From an uncultured Clostridia bacterium (GTDB taxonomy: Bacteria; Bacillota; Clostridia; Oscillospirales; Acutalibacteraceae): 64,000 nucleotides of DNA. Every line of letters begins with the position of its first letter. Positions within the stretch are counted from its first letter, which is position 1. This document shows positions 36,785 to 46,508 of the stretch, piece after piece. The stretch spans positions 62,001 through 126,000 of the forward strand of contig CANPWP010000003.1 in NCBI GenBank assembly GCA_947584595.1. Direction: 5' to 3'. The position numbers and the translations under genes are program-made. The notes below the pieces were generated by a model, which made no database searches, was not told the origin of the DNA, and saw only the letters and a program-made list of their open reading frames with translations.

Positions 36785-38041
36785 ATGTTTAATAAAAACC
36801 GTCGCAGATATTCAGACCAAAAAGCTAAAAAACTGAACCGCAATGTAATCAGCTATGAAGAAGTGCCGCTTGATGATTATGAGGAGGAAACGACAAGAGT
36901 ATCCTCGGTAGATGCAAAAAAAATTGTAAAAATAGTGATTTTACTTTTAATATTGGGACTTATTGTATTTGCTTTTGCAAACAGAAACAGTCTGACCCCG
37001 GAAAATATTTCAAACTGGTTTAAATATGATGTTTTAGGACAGGGAGACGGCAAGGGCTATCCCGTAAATATCGTTGGTACAAATGTAGATGCAAATAATA
37101 TGATAACTGTAGGCAATACAATTTCTTACGCATCGGATACATCGTTTGTAACTCTCAGTTCTAATGCAAGCCAAATTCAAAATTATCAGTTAAGCTATTC
37201 AAGTCCTGTTATATCAAATAACGGCAATAATCTGCTTATATACAGCTTAGGCGGCAAGGAATTTAATGTTGGAACAACAAATGAAATTACCTATGCGGGA
37301 AAGACTGATGATAATATTTTCACAGGCGATATATCAGTATCAGGCGTTTACGGAGTTGTTACACAGACAAGCGGATATCTTTCAAAGCTTTATATTTTCA
37401 ATAAAGAAAATAAACAGATTTACGCTTATTCTTTTTCTGATTATTACATAACTTCTTTGTCAATCAATCCAAGCGGAACTCAGTGTATAGCCTGTGGTAT
37501 ATCTGCAAAAGAGGGCAGTTTTTCGGGAATTGTATATGTTCTTGATTTTAAGCAGGAAGAACCTCTTGGTACTTATGAAATAAATGAAAATGTAATTTAC
37601 AGATCGGAGTATTTTTCCTCAAACGAGGCTTGCCTGATTGGAGATACAGCCTCATATTTAATGAGTACCTCAGACGGAGCCTTGACTGAAAATTCATATA
37701 ATCAAATGTTGCTTACAGCTTATGAGGTAAACGAAAACACAGGTAATTATTCTATATCTCTTTCAAGAACAGGCGACGGACACTCCTGTACTGTCAAAAC
37801 ATTTAATTCATCAGGAGAAACGGTTTCAGAAATTGAAACAGATTATAAAATTTCAGCATTAACACTTCAAAAGGGAGATATATATATTTTAGAGAACAGC
37901 AATGTACATTGCTATGATTTCAGCGGAAATGAAAAAAGCACGGGAGATGCAGGTTCAGGCGCAAAGCAAATAAAAGTATCTTCAGACGGTACAGTATTCG
38001 TTATAGGCGTAAATGAAATAAGAAAATCAGAACTGAAATAA
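36785..38041 (+). CDS. DUF5711 family protein
   Basis: 418 residues. A charged cytoplasmic N-terminus (about 1-45), one membrane helix (about 47-66), then a large extracytoplasmic beta-rich domain with repeated short strands and DG/SG turns, resembling a beta-propeller. This layout and its place before cvpA match DUF5711 proteins of Clostridia. Function unknown; a role in the envelope is likely. Start ATG 9 bases after AAAGGGGG. It is followed by the CvpA gene after 19 bases. Confidence 0.65.
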   Translation: MFNKNRRRYSDQKAKKLNRNVISYEEVPLDDYEEETTRVSSVDAKKIVKIVILLLILGLIVFAFANRNSLTPENISNWFKYDVLGQGDGKGYPVNIVGTNVDANNMITVGNTISYASDTSFVTLSSNASQIQNYQLSYSSPVISNNGNNLLIYSLGGKEFNVGTTNEITYAGKTDDNIFTGDISVSGVYGVVTQTSGYLSKLYIFNKENKQIYAYSFSDYYITSLSINPSGTQCIACGISAKEGSFSGIVYVLDFKQEEPLGTYEINENVIYRSEYFSSNEACLIGDTASYLMSTSDGALTENSYNQMLLTAYEVNENTGNYSISLSRTGDGHSCTVKTFNSSGETVSEIETDYKISALTLQKGDIYILENSNVHCYDFSGNEKSTGDAGSGAKQIKVSSDGTVFVIGVNEIRKSELK

Positions 38042-38060
38042 TTTAATTAAGTGGAGTAAG

Positions 38061-38795
38061 GTGACCTTTTTGCTTGATTTAATAATAATTTTGCTTTTCA
38101 TAGTATTCGTTATAATCGGTATTAAACGAGGTGCAATAAAAACACTTTTAAATTTAGTAAGTGTATGGTTGTCTGTATTTTTATCATCCGTATTAGGCTC
38201 CAATATAGCACAATGGGTATATGATGTTTTTTTTAAAAACGGCATAATTGAAGGAGTAAATAATACCCTTACTCAGACAGGTGCGGCGGATAGTGTCGAG
38301 AAAACACTTGAATCAATACCTGATGTTGTATTTAATGCTCTGTCTGCTTTTGGAATTACAAAGGATTCCTTGATTTCTCAGACAGAAGGTGCGGTTGATT
38401 CTGCTCAAATCAGTGTATCAAATGCAGTAGAAGGGGTAATCAGTCCGATTTTAACCTCAATAATCAGTTTCTTTTTAATTATAATATTATTTATTCTTTT
38501 GATTGTATTATTTAAGTTTATATTAAAACTGGTCAACGGTTTGTTTGAGCTTCCAATACTTAATATGTTCAATAAAGCGGCAGGAGGCGTATTAGGAGCA
38601 ATTGAGGGTGTAGCGCTTATTTATCTTTCTGCAGTGCTTATAAAAATAGTTTTGCCTTTTACGGGAGAAGATTTCTTTATAACACAGCAGATAATTGATG
38701 AAAGTATAATTTTTAAGACAATTTATGATATAAATATATTTAGCAATATTACAGAGTTATCCGAAAAAGCTAAAGAGTTAACTTTAAAAAATTAA
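38061..38795 (+). CDS. CvpA family membrane protein
   Basis: 244 residues, start GTG after GGAG with a short spacer. Four membrane helices: about 4-20, 28-45, 128-155 and 175-195. The LLDLIIILLFIVFVIIGIKRGAIKTLLNLVSVWLS beginning is typical of CvpA. A long loop between helices 2 and 3 is a feature of the Clostridia forms. E. coli CvpA is needed for colicin V production and envelope integrity. It is followed 15 bases later by pgsA. Confidence 0.8.
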   Translation: MTFLLDLIIILLFIVFVIIGIKRGAIKTLLNLVSVWLSVFLSSVLGSNIAQWVYDVFFKNGIIEGVNNTLTQTGAADSVEKTLESIPDVVFNALSAFGITKDSLISQTEGAVDSAQISVSNAVEGVISPILTSIISFFLIIILFILLIVLFKFILKLVNGLFELPILNMFNKAAGGVLGAIEGVALIYLSAVLIKIVLPFTGEDFFITQQIIDESIIFKTIYDINIFSNITELSEKAKELTLKN

Positions 38796-38810
38796 AAGGA
38801 AATGGGAAAA

Positions 38811-39395
38811 ATGGAAAAGAGAATAATAAAATTATCGGATTTTTTAACTATACCGAATTTATTAACTTATTTGCGAATAATCTTAATAGTACCGTTTGTT
38901 ATTTGTTTTCTTAATCAGAACTATGTATTGGCAATGATCTTAATAGGCATTTCGGCACTTTCGGATTGCTGCGACGGATTTATAGCAAGAAAATTTAATC
39001 AGGTAACAGATTTAGGCAAATTACTTGATCCAGTTGCAGATAAGCTTACTTTGCTTTCGGTTATGGTTTGTATTACAATTTTTACTCCCGTAGTGCTTCC
39101 TGTAATGGCAATCCTTGTTGTCAAGGATATTGCAATGCTTATCGGCGGGTCAAGACTTCTAAAAAAAGGTATTACACCGCCTGCGGCAAAATGGTATGGA
39201 AAAATCGGAACAATATTTTTCTATTTTTCTGTTATTTTAATTGTATTTTTAAAGGCAGTGTATAATTATGAAAATCCGGTTTTGTCGCTGATACTTCTTT
39301 CAATTACGGCAATTGTAATGATTTATGCACTTGTTCAATATTATTTAATATACCTGCAATTATTAAAAGGAAAAAAAGAGGAATTGAAAAAATAA
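38811..39395 (+). CDS. pgsA: CDP-diacylglycerol-glycerol-3-phosphate 3-phosphatidyltransferase
   Basis: 194 residues from the ATG at 38811, 10 bases after AAAAGGA; the ATG at 38802 is only one base from that site. The CDP-alcohol phosphatidyltransferase motif DGX2ARX8GX3DX3D is complete in CDGFIARKFNQVTDLG and LLDPVADK. Several membrane helices. Makes phosphatidylglycerol phosphate, the precursor of phosphatidylglycerol and cardiolipin. The promoter of the next gene lies in its last codons. Confidence 0.92.
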   Translation: MEKRIIKLSDFLTIPNLLTYLRIILIVPFVICFLNQNYVLAMILIGISALSDCCDGFIARKFNQVTDLGKLLDPVADKLTLLSVMVCITIFTPVVLPVMAILVVKDIAMLIGGSRLLKKGITPPAAKWYGKIGTIFFYFSVILIVFLKAVYNYENPVLSLILLSITAIVMIYALVQYYLIYLQLLKGKKEELKK

Positions 39396-39412
39396 TTAAA
39401 ATGTTATATAAT
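39384..39412 (+). promoter_or_regulatory. Promoter of the Clp ATPase gene
   Basis: TTGAAA (39384-39389), 17-bp spacer, TATAAT (39407-39412). It begins inside the end of pgsA. No CtsR-type repeat was seen nearby. Confidence 0.7.
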
Positions 39413-39479
39413 AGCCTAAAATCTTTAAAATAATTTTTTATGCTTTTAATAGATTAATGATTTATAAAAGGAGATTAAT

Positions 39480-41828
39480 ATGCTTTGTAGTAGATGCGGA
39501 AAAAGACAAGCAGTTGTCTTTGTTTCATCCCAAAGTACAACAGAAGCCCCAACGCAAGGCTACTGTTTAACTTGTGCAAAAGAACTGGGAATTAAGCCTG
39601 TAGAGGACTTGATTAATAAAATGGGGATTACAGATGATGATTTAGATACAGTTCAGGACCAGATGAATAGTATTATGACCAATTTAAGTGAAGGCGGAGA
39701 TATTTCAAAATTAATGGAAAATGTAGATATGAATGCAATTATGGGGGAAATGTCTAATTTAGACGAAGAAAACAATGATGATGACTTCACTCCCGGCGGA
39801 GCTCCGGCATTTCCCGCATTTTTTAATAGTATTTTCGGACCCGGCAATCAGAAAAAAGATAATACTCAAAATTTAAATAATAATACTAAGGGAAAGAAAA
39901 AGGAAAGAAAAGAAAAAAACAGAAAACACATTAATTTGTACTGCGAAAATCTTACAAGAAAAGCCCTGGAAGGTAATATAGACAGAATAATAGGCAGAGA
40001 TTATGAAATTGAGAGAGTTATACAAATTCTTTCCAGAAGAACTAAAAATAACCCCTGTCTGATAGGCGAACCCGGCGTCGGTAAAACAGCCATTGCCGAA
40101 GGTTTGGCTCTGAGGATTGCATCAGGCAATGTTCCTCAAAGATTGAAGGATAAAGAGATTGAACTTCTTGATTTAACCTCCCTTGTAGCAGGAACACAAT
40201 TCAGGGGTCAGTTTGAAAGCCGAATCAAGGGCTTAACTCAGGAAATTAAAGATGCCGGAAATATTATATTGTTTATTGACGAGGTTCATAATCTTGTAGG
40301 AACGGGCGACAGTGAGGGCACAATGAATGCCGCCAATATACTAAAGCCTGCTCTTTCAAGAGGTGAAATTCAGGTCATTGGAGCAACAACCTTTAACGAA
40401 TACAGAAAATATATTGAGAAAGACAGTGCTCTGGAAAGACGTTTTCAGCCTGTAAAGGTTTCTGAACCTGCAATTGAAGATTCCGTAAAAATTATTGACG
40501 GAATTAAAGATTATTATGAAAATCACCATAGAGTAACTGTAGATGATAATATTGTCAGAAAAGTTGTAGTTTTGTCGGAACGCTATATTACAGACAGATT
40601 TTTACCTGATAAAGCAATTGACTTGCTTGATGAAAGCTGTGCCTGTGCTGCTCTGAGAAATAAACAAATGGAGCGTTTTGATAAGCTTAACGAGGATAAG
40701 CAAAATTACATTTTAAGATGTGAAGAACTATCGTCTTCCGAAGAGGTCGATTATGAGCAGCTTGCAGATGTTAAAAGCCAGCTTGCAAAAATTGATAAGG
40801 AGATCTCTTCAATAGACCCTGAATCAATTAAATCAACTGTAACTGAAGAGGATATTGCTAAGGTCATCGAGCTTTGGACAGGAATCCCTGCGTCAAGAAT
40901 TAAGGAAAACGAGCTTGCAAAGCTTGCAGATTTGGAAAATGAATTAAAGAAAAAGATTATCGGTCAGGATGAAGCCGTAAATGTTCTTGCATCGGCAATA
41001 AAAAGAAGCAGAGTTCAGATTTCACCAAGAAGAAGGCCTGCGTCATTTATTTTTGTAGGACCTACAGGCGTCGGTAAAACAGAACTTGTAAAGGTGCTTT
41101 CGCAGCAGCTTTTTGATACACCCGAAACTCTTATAAGACTTGATATGTCAGAGTTTATGGAAAAGCATTCAGTATCAAAAATTATAGGCTCACCTCCGGG
41201 TTATGTTGGCTATGACGAAGCAGGTCAGGTTACTGAAAAGGTAAGAAGAAGACCGTATTCTGTTTTACTGTTTGATGAAATTGAAAAAGCTCATCCTGAT
41301 GTATTAAATATTTTACTGCAAATCCTTGATGAGGGAAAAATTACAGATGCGCACGGCAGAGCAGTAAACTTTGAAAATACGGTAATTGTAATGACATCTA
41401 ACGCAGGCTCAACAAAAAAAGAAAATGCATTGGGCTTTGGAAAAACTCAGGACGACGCAAATAAGGAAAAGGTAATGAAAGCTTTAAATGAATTTTTACG
41501 CCCTGAATTTATTGCAAGAGTCGATGAAATTATAGTGTTCAGAGAATTGACAAAGGATGATTTCAAAAAAATTGCAGAGCTTATGCTTGAGGAGTATGTA
41601 CCTGTACTTAAAGAAAAGCATATTGCCTTCACTTATAATGAGAAAGTATGTAATTTACTAGCTGAAAAGGCATTCGGCGGCAATAGCGGTGCGAGAGATT
41701 TAAGAAATCTTATCAGAAGAGAAGCGGAAGATAAAATTGCCCAGGCAATGATAGAATCTAAAGATACAGCGTTGTCAGGCATACATCTTTCTGTAGAGAA
41801 TAATAAAATCTCAATTAAAGCAATATAA
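39480..41828 (+). CDS. Clp protease ATP-binding subunit (ClpC-like) with N-terminal zinc finger
   Basis: 782 residues, two AAA+ modules. Walker A1 GEPGVGKTA (196-204), Walker B1 LFIDEVHNL, Walker A2 GPTGVGKTE (527-535), then FDEIEKAHPDV and the C-terminal ClpB-D2-type domain. The usual double Clp N-domain is absent. Instead the protein starts with a four-cysteine zinc finger (C3, C6, C29, C32) like that of McsA, followed by a linker of about 100 residues rich in Asn, Met and Asp and a lysine-rich stretch. It would unfold substrates for ClpP. The middle domain is short. Confidence 0.9.
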   Translation: MLCSRCGKRQAVVFVSSQSTTEAPTQGYCLTCAKELGIKPVEDLINKMGITDDDLDTVQDQMNSIMTNLSEGGDISKLMENVDMNAIMGEMSNLDEENNDDDFTPGGAPAFPAFFNSIFGPGNQKKDNTQNLNNNTKGKKKERKEKNRKHINLYCENLTRKALEGNIDRIIGRDYEIERVIQILSRRTKNNPCLIGEPGVGKTAIAEGLALRIASGNVPQRLKDKEIELLDLTSLVAGTQFRGQFESRIKGLTQEIKDAGNIILFIDEVHNLVGTGDSEGTMNAANILKPALSRGEIQVIGATTFNEYRKYIEKDSALERRFQPVKVSEPAIEDSVKIIDGIKDYYENHHRVTVDDNIVRKVVVLSERYITDRFLPDKAIDLLDESCACAALRNKQMERFDKLNEDKQNYILRCEELSSSEEVDYEQLADVKSQLAKIDKEISSIDPESIKSTVTEEDIAKVIELWTGIPASRIKENELAKLADLENELKKKIIGQDEAVNVLASAIKRSRVQISPRRRPASFIFVGPTGVGKTELVKVLSQQLFDTPETLIRLDMSEFMEKHSVSKIIGSPPGYVGYDEAGQVTEKVRRRPYSVLLFDEIEKAHPDVLNILLQILDEGKITDAHGRAVNFENTVIVMTSNAGSTKKENALGFGKTQDDANKEKVMKALNEFLRPEFIARVDEIIVFRELTKDDFKKIAELMLEEYVPVLKEKHIAFTYNEKVCNLLAEKAFGGNSGARDLRNLIRREAEDKIAQAMIESKDTALSGIHLSVENNKISIKAI

Positions 41829-41837
41829 ATATAAAAT

Positions 41838-41880
41838 AAAACCGACTTAATGTGAATAAGTCAGATTAAGTCGGTTTTTG
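41838..41880 (+). terminator. Intrinsic terminator after the Clp ATPase gene
   Basis: AAACCGACTTA / TAAGTCGGTTT with T5 after the stem, 10 bases past the stop. Confidence 0.85.
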
Positions 41881-41924
41881 TTGTAAATAAGAATACGAAA
41901 ATTATAAAAACTTTAAATAAAAAC

Positions 41925-41953
41925 TTGACAAAATATATATGTTATGATATACT
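41925..41953 (+). promoter_or_regulatory. Promoter of tRNA-Gly
   Basis: Consensus TTGACA (41925-41930), 17-bp spacer, TATACT (41948-41953). Confidence 0.85.
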
Positions 41954-41981
41954 AAATAACGCTGAAAACAAAACAATATAT

Positions 41982-42055
41982 GCGGATGTAGTTTAGTGGT
42001 AGAACTTCAGCCTTCCAAGCTGATCGTGTGAGTTCGATTCTCATCATCCGCTCCA
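41982..42055 (+). tRNA. tRNA-Gly (anticodon TCC)
   Basis: Acceptor GCGGATG pairs with CATCCGC, discriminator T, CCA encoded (42053-42055). The anticodon loop CTTCCAA carries TCC, reading GGA/GGG. D-arm and T-arm (GTGAG-TTCGATT-CTCAT) fold normally. Confidence 0.97.
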
Positions 42056-42057
42056 AA

Positions 42058-42098
42058 AATAAAAACTGTACTCGTTTAGGGTACAGTTTTTATTTTTA
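42058..42098 (+). terminator. Intrinsic terminator after tRNA-Gly
   Basis: AAAAACTGTAC / GTACAGTTTTT stem with a T-rich tail. Confidence 0.85.
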
Positions 42099-42167
42099 AA
42101 AAGTTTTGTTTTTTGCACTGGCGTTAATATACACATCTCATTTCTGTTGGTATATTCAAAATTTGAA

Positions 42168-43022
42168 TCATTCAATATATTGAATACAGCCTAAGGCTTT
42201 AACTCCTGCCCCGACATGACAGCTAATACTTATTGGAAGTTTAAAAAGATTCACTTCATAATCAGGGAAACTATCCTGAACCTTATCTCTCCATTCCAAA
42301 GCAGGGGCTAATTCACCTGAATAGGCAGTTTCAACTTTTATTGGCTTTCCCGCAAATCTTTCTTCAACATCTTTGTGAAGAACATTAAGCATTATATCTT
42401 CGGCATTTTTCATACCCCTTGCTTTAGCGTAAGCGTCTAATTTTTCGCCCTGAATTTGCAAAACAGGCTTAATATTTAAAATAGAAGCAATTGCAGCTCC
42501 TGCCGATGTTACCCTTCCGCTTTTCTTTAAAAGCTCAAGTGTATTGACAGCAAGATAAATACTTGCATTATAAGAGTTTTCTTCAAGTGTTTTGCAAATT
42601 TCTTCAGCGCTTAATCCTTTTTTTACAAGATGTAAAGCGTCAATAACAGATTGTCTTTGAGAAACAGATATCCTTTTGTTGTCAGCTACAAATACTTTTC
42701 CGTTATAATCTGCGGCAAGTGCTTTTGCAGTATTTAAAGAACTGCTTAAACTTGCTGACATCGGAATATGTACGATATAATCATAATTTTTTAAAATTTC
42801 ATTCCAGAAAGAAATAATAGATTCGGGAGCAGGTTGAGATGTAGAAACCTGACATCCTTTAGCAAGCATTTCAAAAAACTGCTCATAAGTGCAGTTCTCA
42901 CCTTCAAAATATTCTTTATTATCAACAGTAAAAGGCATAGGTAACATATGAATACCTAATATTTCAGCTTCTTCAGAAGAAATACTGCTGTTTGTATCAG
43001 TGGTTATTGCAATTTTATCCAC
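42168..43022 (-). CDS. DegV family fatty-acid-binding protein
   Basis: 284 residues from the GTG at 43022, which has GAGGA 6 bases upstream and gives the usual DKIAITTDTNSS beginning. The ATG six codons earlier has no ribosome binding site. TSQPAPESI and the SASLSSSLNTAKALA stretch match the DegV lipid-binding pocket. The family is the FakB type, binding fatty acids and presenting them to FakA kinase. Its partner kinase is not in the window. It stands alone, convergent with the tRNA-Gly region. Confidence 0.9.
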   Translation of the reverse strand: MDKIAITTDTNSSISSEEAEILGIHMLPMPFTVDNKEYFEGENCTYEQFFEMLAKGCQVSTSQPAPESIISFWNEILKNYDYIVHIPMSASLSSSLNTAKALAADYNGKVFVADNKRISVSQRQSVIDALHLVKKGLSAEEICKTLEENSYNASIYLAVNTLELLKKSGRVTSAGAAIASILNIKPVLQIQGEKLDAYAKARGMKNAEDIMLNVLHKDVEERFAGKPIKVETAYSGELAPALEWRDKVQDSFPDYEVNLFKLPISISCHVGAGVKALGCIQYIE

Positions 43023-43150
43023 TTGTTTTCCTCGTTTCATAATTAAGATTTAACATTAAAATTATACAGACAATAAGGTATAATGTCAATAAAATCCCCT
43101 TAAGTATAGGATTAAAAATCACAGTATAAAATTAAGTGTTTTAATTCATA

Positions 43151-43178
43151 TTGAAAAAACTGATAAATATGTTATACT
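43151..43178 (+). promoter_or_regulatory. Promoter of the amylase lipoprotein gene
   Basis: TTGAAA (43151-43156), 16-bp spacer, TATACT (43173-43178). Confidence 0.7.
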
Positions 43179-43211
43179 GTATTTAATAATTCAGACAGGA
43201 GGAATTTTAAG

Positions 43212-45218
43212 TTGAAAAAAATAATATCAATACTGCTTTCAATAACGATCTTAGGCAGTTTTGCGGCAGTTTTTACAGGCTGTAATAATAAAGCGGAGGA
43301 CCAGCCTGAAACTTCAGATTATCAATTAGCGAAAAATATAGAGGACGGTTCAATTCTTCATTGTTTTTCATGGAATTTTAATACAATTAAAAATTCAATG
43401 GCAGATATAGCCGCATCAGGTTTTACCGCTTTGCAGACATCACCTATCAATGAATGTCTCGAAGGTGAAAATGCAGGAATGCAGCTTTACGGAGACGGTA
43501 AATGGTATTATCATTACCAGCCGACAGATTGGACGATCGGAAACTACCAGTTAGGCACAAAAGATGAATTTAAAGCAATGTGCGAGGAAGCAGACAAATA
43601 CGGAATAAAAGTTTTAGTTGATGTACTGCCTAACCATACAACTCCTGTAACCTCTGAGGTTAATCAAAATTTAATTGACGCAGTCGGCGGAATGGATAAG
43701 CTTTATCATAAGAATTCGCAGTATGATTTAACAGATTACAGCAACAGACTTGCCTGCACAACATATAAAATGGGCGGACTTCCCGATGTCAACACTGAAA
43801 ATCCTGATTTTCAAGATTATTACTTAAAGTTTGTAAATGAATGTATAGATTTAGGTGTAGACGGATTCCGTTATGATACTGCAAAACATATCGGTTTGCC
43901 TGACGACCCTAAGGAAGATGACGGCTACAAAAATAATTTCTGGGAAAGAGTAACAACAGAAATTCATAATGCCGACAAAATTTTCAATTACGGAGAAGTA
44001 TTACAGGGAAGTAATGACCGTATTAATGATTATATTAATGCAATCGGCAGAACGACCGCAAGTACTTACGGAGACAGAATCAGAAATGCAGTTACTCAAA
44101 ATAATTTAAGCTCTGCAATGATAAAGGATTATTTTATCAGGGAAGAAAACACGGATAAAATTGTAACATGGGTCGAATCACACGATAATTATATTAACGA
44201 CGGCAACTGGGCGCAAATGTCAGAAGAACAGGTATTGCTTGCATATTCAATTATAACTTCCCGTAAAGACGGAACACCGTTGTTCTTTGACAGACCGTAT
44301 CATGCTTCACAGCAAGACCAATGGGGCATGAACAGAATCGGAGCGGCAGGAAGCGATATGTTTAAGTCAGACACAGTTCGTGCAGTAAACTTTTTCAGAA
44401 TTGCAATGAACGGCGAAGACGAAGAGCTTGTAACACCTAATGACGATATCACTGCCGTTGTTATCGAAAGAGGAGAAAAGGGTGCGGTAATAGTAAATAC
44501 ATCAGGCGAGCTTAAAACAGGCTTTGAGATTAATCTTCCTGACGGAACTTACAAGGATCGTGTAGATAAAGAAACGGTTTATACAGTATCGGGCGGAAAA
44601 TTAACATCAGAAAACCCAATCCCTGAAAACACAACTGTTGTTCTTTATAATGACGGTTATGTAAATTATGCAGACCCGGCGTTAGTATCGGTAGATGAAG
44701 ATACAGAATTTTATTATAATGAAGAAACTTTAAAGGTTAAACTGCATTGTGAAAATACTGACAACGCTGAGTTTAAACTTGAAGCAGGAGATAAAGTTAC
44801 AAACGAACATTTTAACGACGGCGATACAGTAACTATAAATCAAGGAGCAGGTGAAACAGCAGTTTTAACTCTTACAGCAAGCAATCCACAGGGAGTTAAA
44901 ACATACAGACAGCTTTTTATTACACGCACAGGTATTAAAAAAGAAACAAATATAGAAAAGGGAACAAAGGTTTATTTTGAAAAGCCTGATAGCTGGGGAG
45001 AAGAAATCAACGCCTATGTTTATTCAGACAGCGACGGAGAAGAAACAGGATGGCCGGGAGTTCCAATGAAAGATGAGGGAGACGGCATATACAGCTATAC
45101 ATCTGAATACGATTGGGTTACACCCAAAATCATATTTAATGACGGAACAAACCAATATCCCGGAGCAAATGCAGAAGGTCTTCTTATTGAAGACGGTAAG
45201 ACATATACAATGGACTAA
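43212..45218 (+). CDS. GH13 alpha-amylase lipoprotein with C-terminal starch-binding (CBM26-like) domain
   Basis: 668 residues. Lipobox VFTGC with lipid attachment at Cys24, so surface-anchored. The GH13 barrel has all three catalytic acids: Asp222 (DGFRYDTAKH), Glu262 (YGEVLQ) and Asp325 (VESHDNY), and the DVLPNHT motif. Residues about 490-575 look Ig-like, and the last about 85 residues (KVYFEKPDSWGEEINAYVYSD...WPGVPM...IIFNDG) resemble CBM26. It should degrade starch outside the cell. Start TTG after AGGAGG; the distance suits that start. A terminator follows. Confidence 0.93.
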   Translation: MKKIISILLSITILGSFAAVFTGCNNKAEDQPETSDYQLAKNIEDGSILHCFSWNFNTIKNSMADIAASGFTALQTSPINECLEGENAGMQLYGDGKWYYHYQPTDWTIGNYQLGTKDEFKAMCEEADKYGIKVLVDVLPNHTTPVTSEVNQNLIDAVGGMDKLYHKNSQYDLTDYSNRLACTTYKMGGLPDVNTENPDFQDYYLKFVNECIDLGVDGFRYDTAKHIGLPDDPKEDDGYKNNFWERVTTEIHNADKIFNYGEVLQGSNDRINDYINAIGRTTASTYGDRIRNAVTQNNLSSAMIKDYFIREENTDKIVTWVESHDNYINDGNWAQMSEEQVLLAYSIITSRKDGTPLFFDRPYHASQQDQWGMNRIGAAGSDMFKSDTVRAVNFFRIAMNGEDEELVTPNDDITAVVIERGEKGAVIVNTSGELKTGFEINLPDGTYKDRVDKETVYTVSGGKLTSENPIPENTTVVLYNDGYVNYADPALVSVDEDTEFYYNEETLKVKLHCENTDNAEFKLEAGDKVTNEHFNDGDTVTINQGAGETAVLTLTASNPQGVKTYRQLFITRTGIKKETNIEKGTKVYFEKPDSWGEEINAYVYSDSDGEETGWPGVPMKDEGDGIYSYTSEYDWVTPKIIFNDGTNQYPGANAEGLLIEDGKTYTMD

Positions 45219-45275
45219 TAAAAATTAAAAGTGGAGGCGACCCTTGCGGTCTCCGAAAGGAATAAAATATGAAAT

Positions 45276-45308
45276 AAAGGGTATGCAACCATAATTGCAT
45301 ACCCTTTT
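45276..45308. terminator. Terminator between the amylase gene and ilvE
   Basis: AAAGGGTATGCAA / TTGCATACCCTTT with T-tract and A-tract on either side. The genes converge, so it can serve both. Confidence 0.85.
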
Positions 45309-45332
45309 ATAGTATAAAAACTATATAATTCT

Positions 45333-46355
45333 TTATTTGATTCTATGTATCCAACCATCGGGAGCATCAATTTCGCCCATTTGAATACCTGTCAATGTAT
45401 CGTATAGTTTCTTTGTAACGGGACCCATATCGTCCATACCGCTTGGCAGACAAATTTCTTTGCCGTGGTCAACTATTTTTCCTACAGGTGAAATTACAGC
45501 CGCAGTACCACATAAACCGCATTCTGCAAAGTCCTTAACTTCTTCAAAGAAAACTTCTCTTTCTTCAACTTCAAGACCTAAATAGTCCTTGGCAACAACC
45601 ATAAGTGAACGTCTTGTAATAGAAGGCAGAATACTGTTTGATTTAGGAGTAACTACCTTATTATCTTTAGTAATAAATAAGAAGTTAGCTCCGCCTGTTT
45701 CCTCAACCTTTGTTCTTGTTGCAGGGTCAAGGTACATATTTTCATCAAAGCCCTCTTGATGTGCAGTAACAATAGCGTGTAAGCTCATTGCATAGTTTGC
45801 ACCGGCTTTAATGTTGCCTGTACCGTGAGGAGCTGCTCTGTCAAAATCAGAAACCTTGATTGTAATTGGTTTTGCACCGCCTTTAAAGTATGGTCCAACA
45901 GGTGTTGCAAAAAGTCTGAATTGATATTCGTCAGCAGGTTTAACGCCGATTACGGGGTTTATACCGAACATATATGGACGAAGATAAAGTGTAGCTCCGC
46001 TGCCGTAGGGAGGAACATAGTCGGCATTTGCTTTTACAACCTGAGTAACAGCGTCAATAAATTTATCCTTAGGGAATACAGGCATTTCAAGTCTTTTGCA
46101 GGAACTGATCAAACGGTCAGCATTTAAATCAGGTCTGAAAGTAACAATATGACCGTCTTTAGTTGTGTACGCTTTTAAGCCCTCAAAGCAGGTCTGGGCA
46201 TACTGTAAAACTCCTGCGCACTCATTCATAACAATATTAGCATCTTCTATAAGACTGCCATTATCCCAAGCACCGTTTTTGTAATTGGCAACAAATCTCT
46301 TATCAGTCTGAATGTAGCTGAAACCAAGATTTTGCCAGTCGATATTTTTACTCAT
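45333..46355 (-). CDS. ilvE: branched-chain amino acid aminotransferase
   Basis: 340 residues, class IV fold-type PLP enzyme of the BCAT II length. PLP lysine in TGNIKAGANYA, the EETGGANFLF motif and GLCGTAAVISPVGKI near the C-terminus identify the enzyme that interconverts leucine, isoleucine and valine with their keto acids. ATG after AAAGGAAG. It stands alone on the minus strand, about 230 bases downstream of the V-ATPase operon's last gene. Confidence 0.97.
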   Translation of the reverse strand: MSKNIDWQNLGFSYIQTDKRFVANYKNGAWDNGSLIEDANIVMNECAGVLQYAQTCFEGLKAYTTKDGHIVTFRPDLNADRLISSCKRLEMPVFPKDKFIDAVTQVVKANADYVPPYGSGATLYLRPYMFGINPVIGVKPADEYQFRLFATPVGPYFKGGAKPITIKVSDFDRAAPHGTGNIKAGANYAMSLHAIVTAHQEGFDENMYLDPATRTKVEETGGANFLFITKDNKVVTPKSNSILPSITRRSLMVVAKDYLGLEVEEREVFFEEVKDFAECGLCGTAAVISPVGKIVDHGKEICLPSGMDDMGPVTKKLYDTLTGIQMGEIDAPDGWIHRIK

Positions 46356-46508
46356 TATATATACTTCCTTTCATAAGCCGATTTTCAGGCGCATAAAGGC
46401 GTCTAAATTAAAATTATCACATAAAAATTTTACCACTGTTTATAATTAATGTCAATAATTCAATGATTTAAATTGCAAAATTGTATTTAATATGAATAAA
46501 TAAATTTT

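Noticed and set aside
45219-45275. Leader peptide (ATG-AAA-TAA) after the amylase gene
   Set aside because: Two codons only; no downstream gene on that strand, just a terminator.
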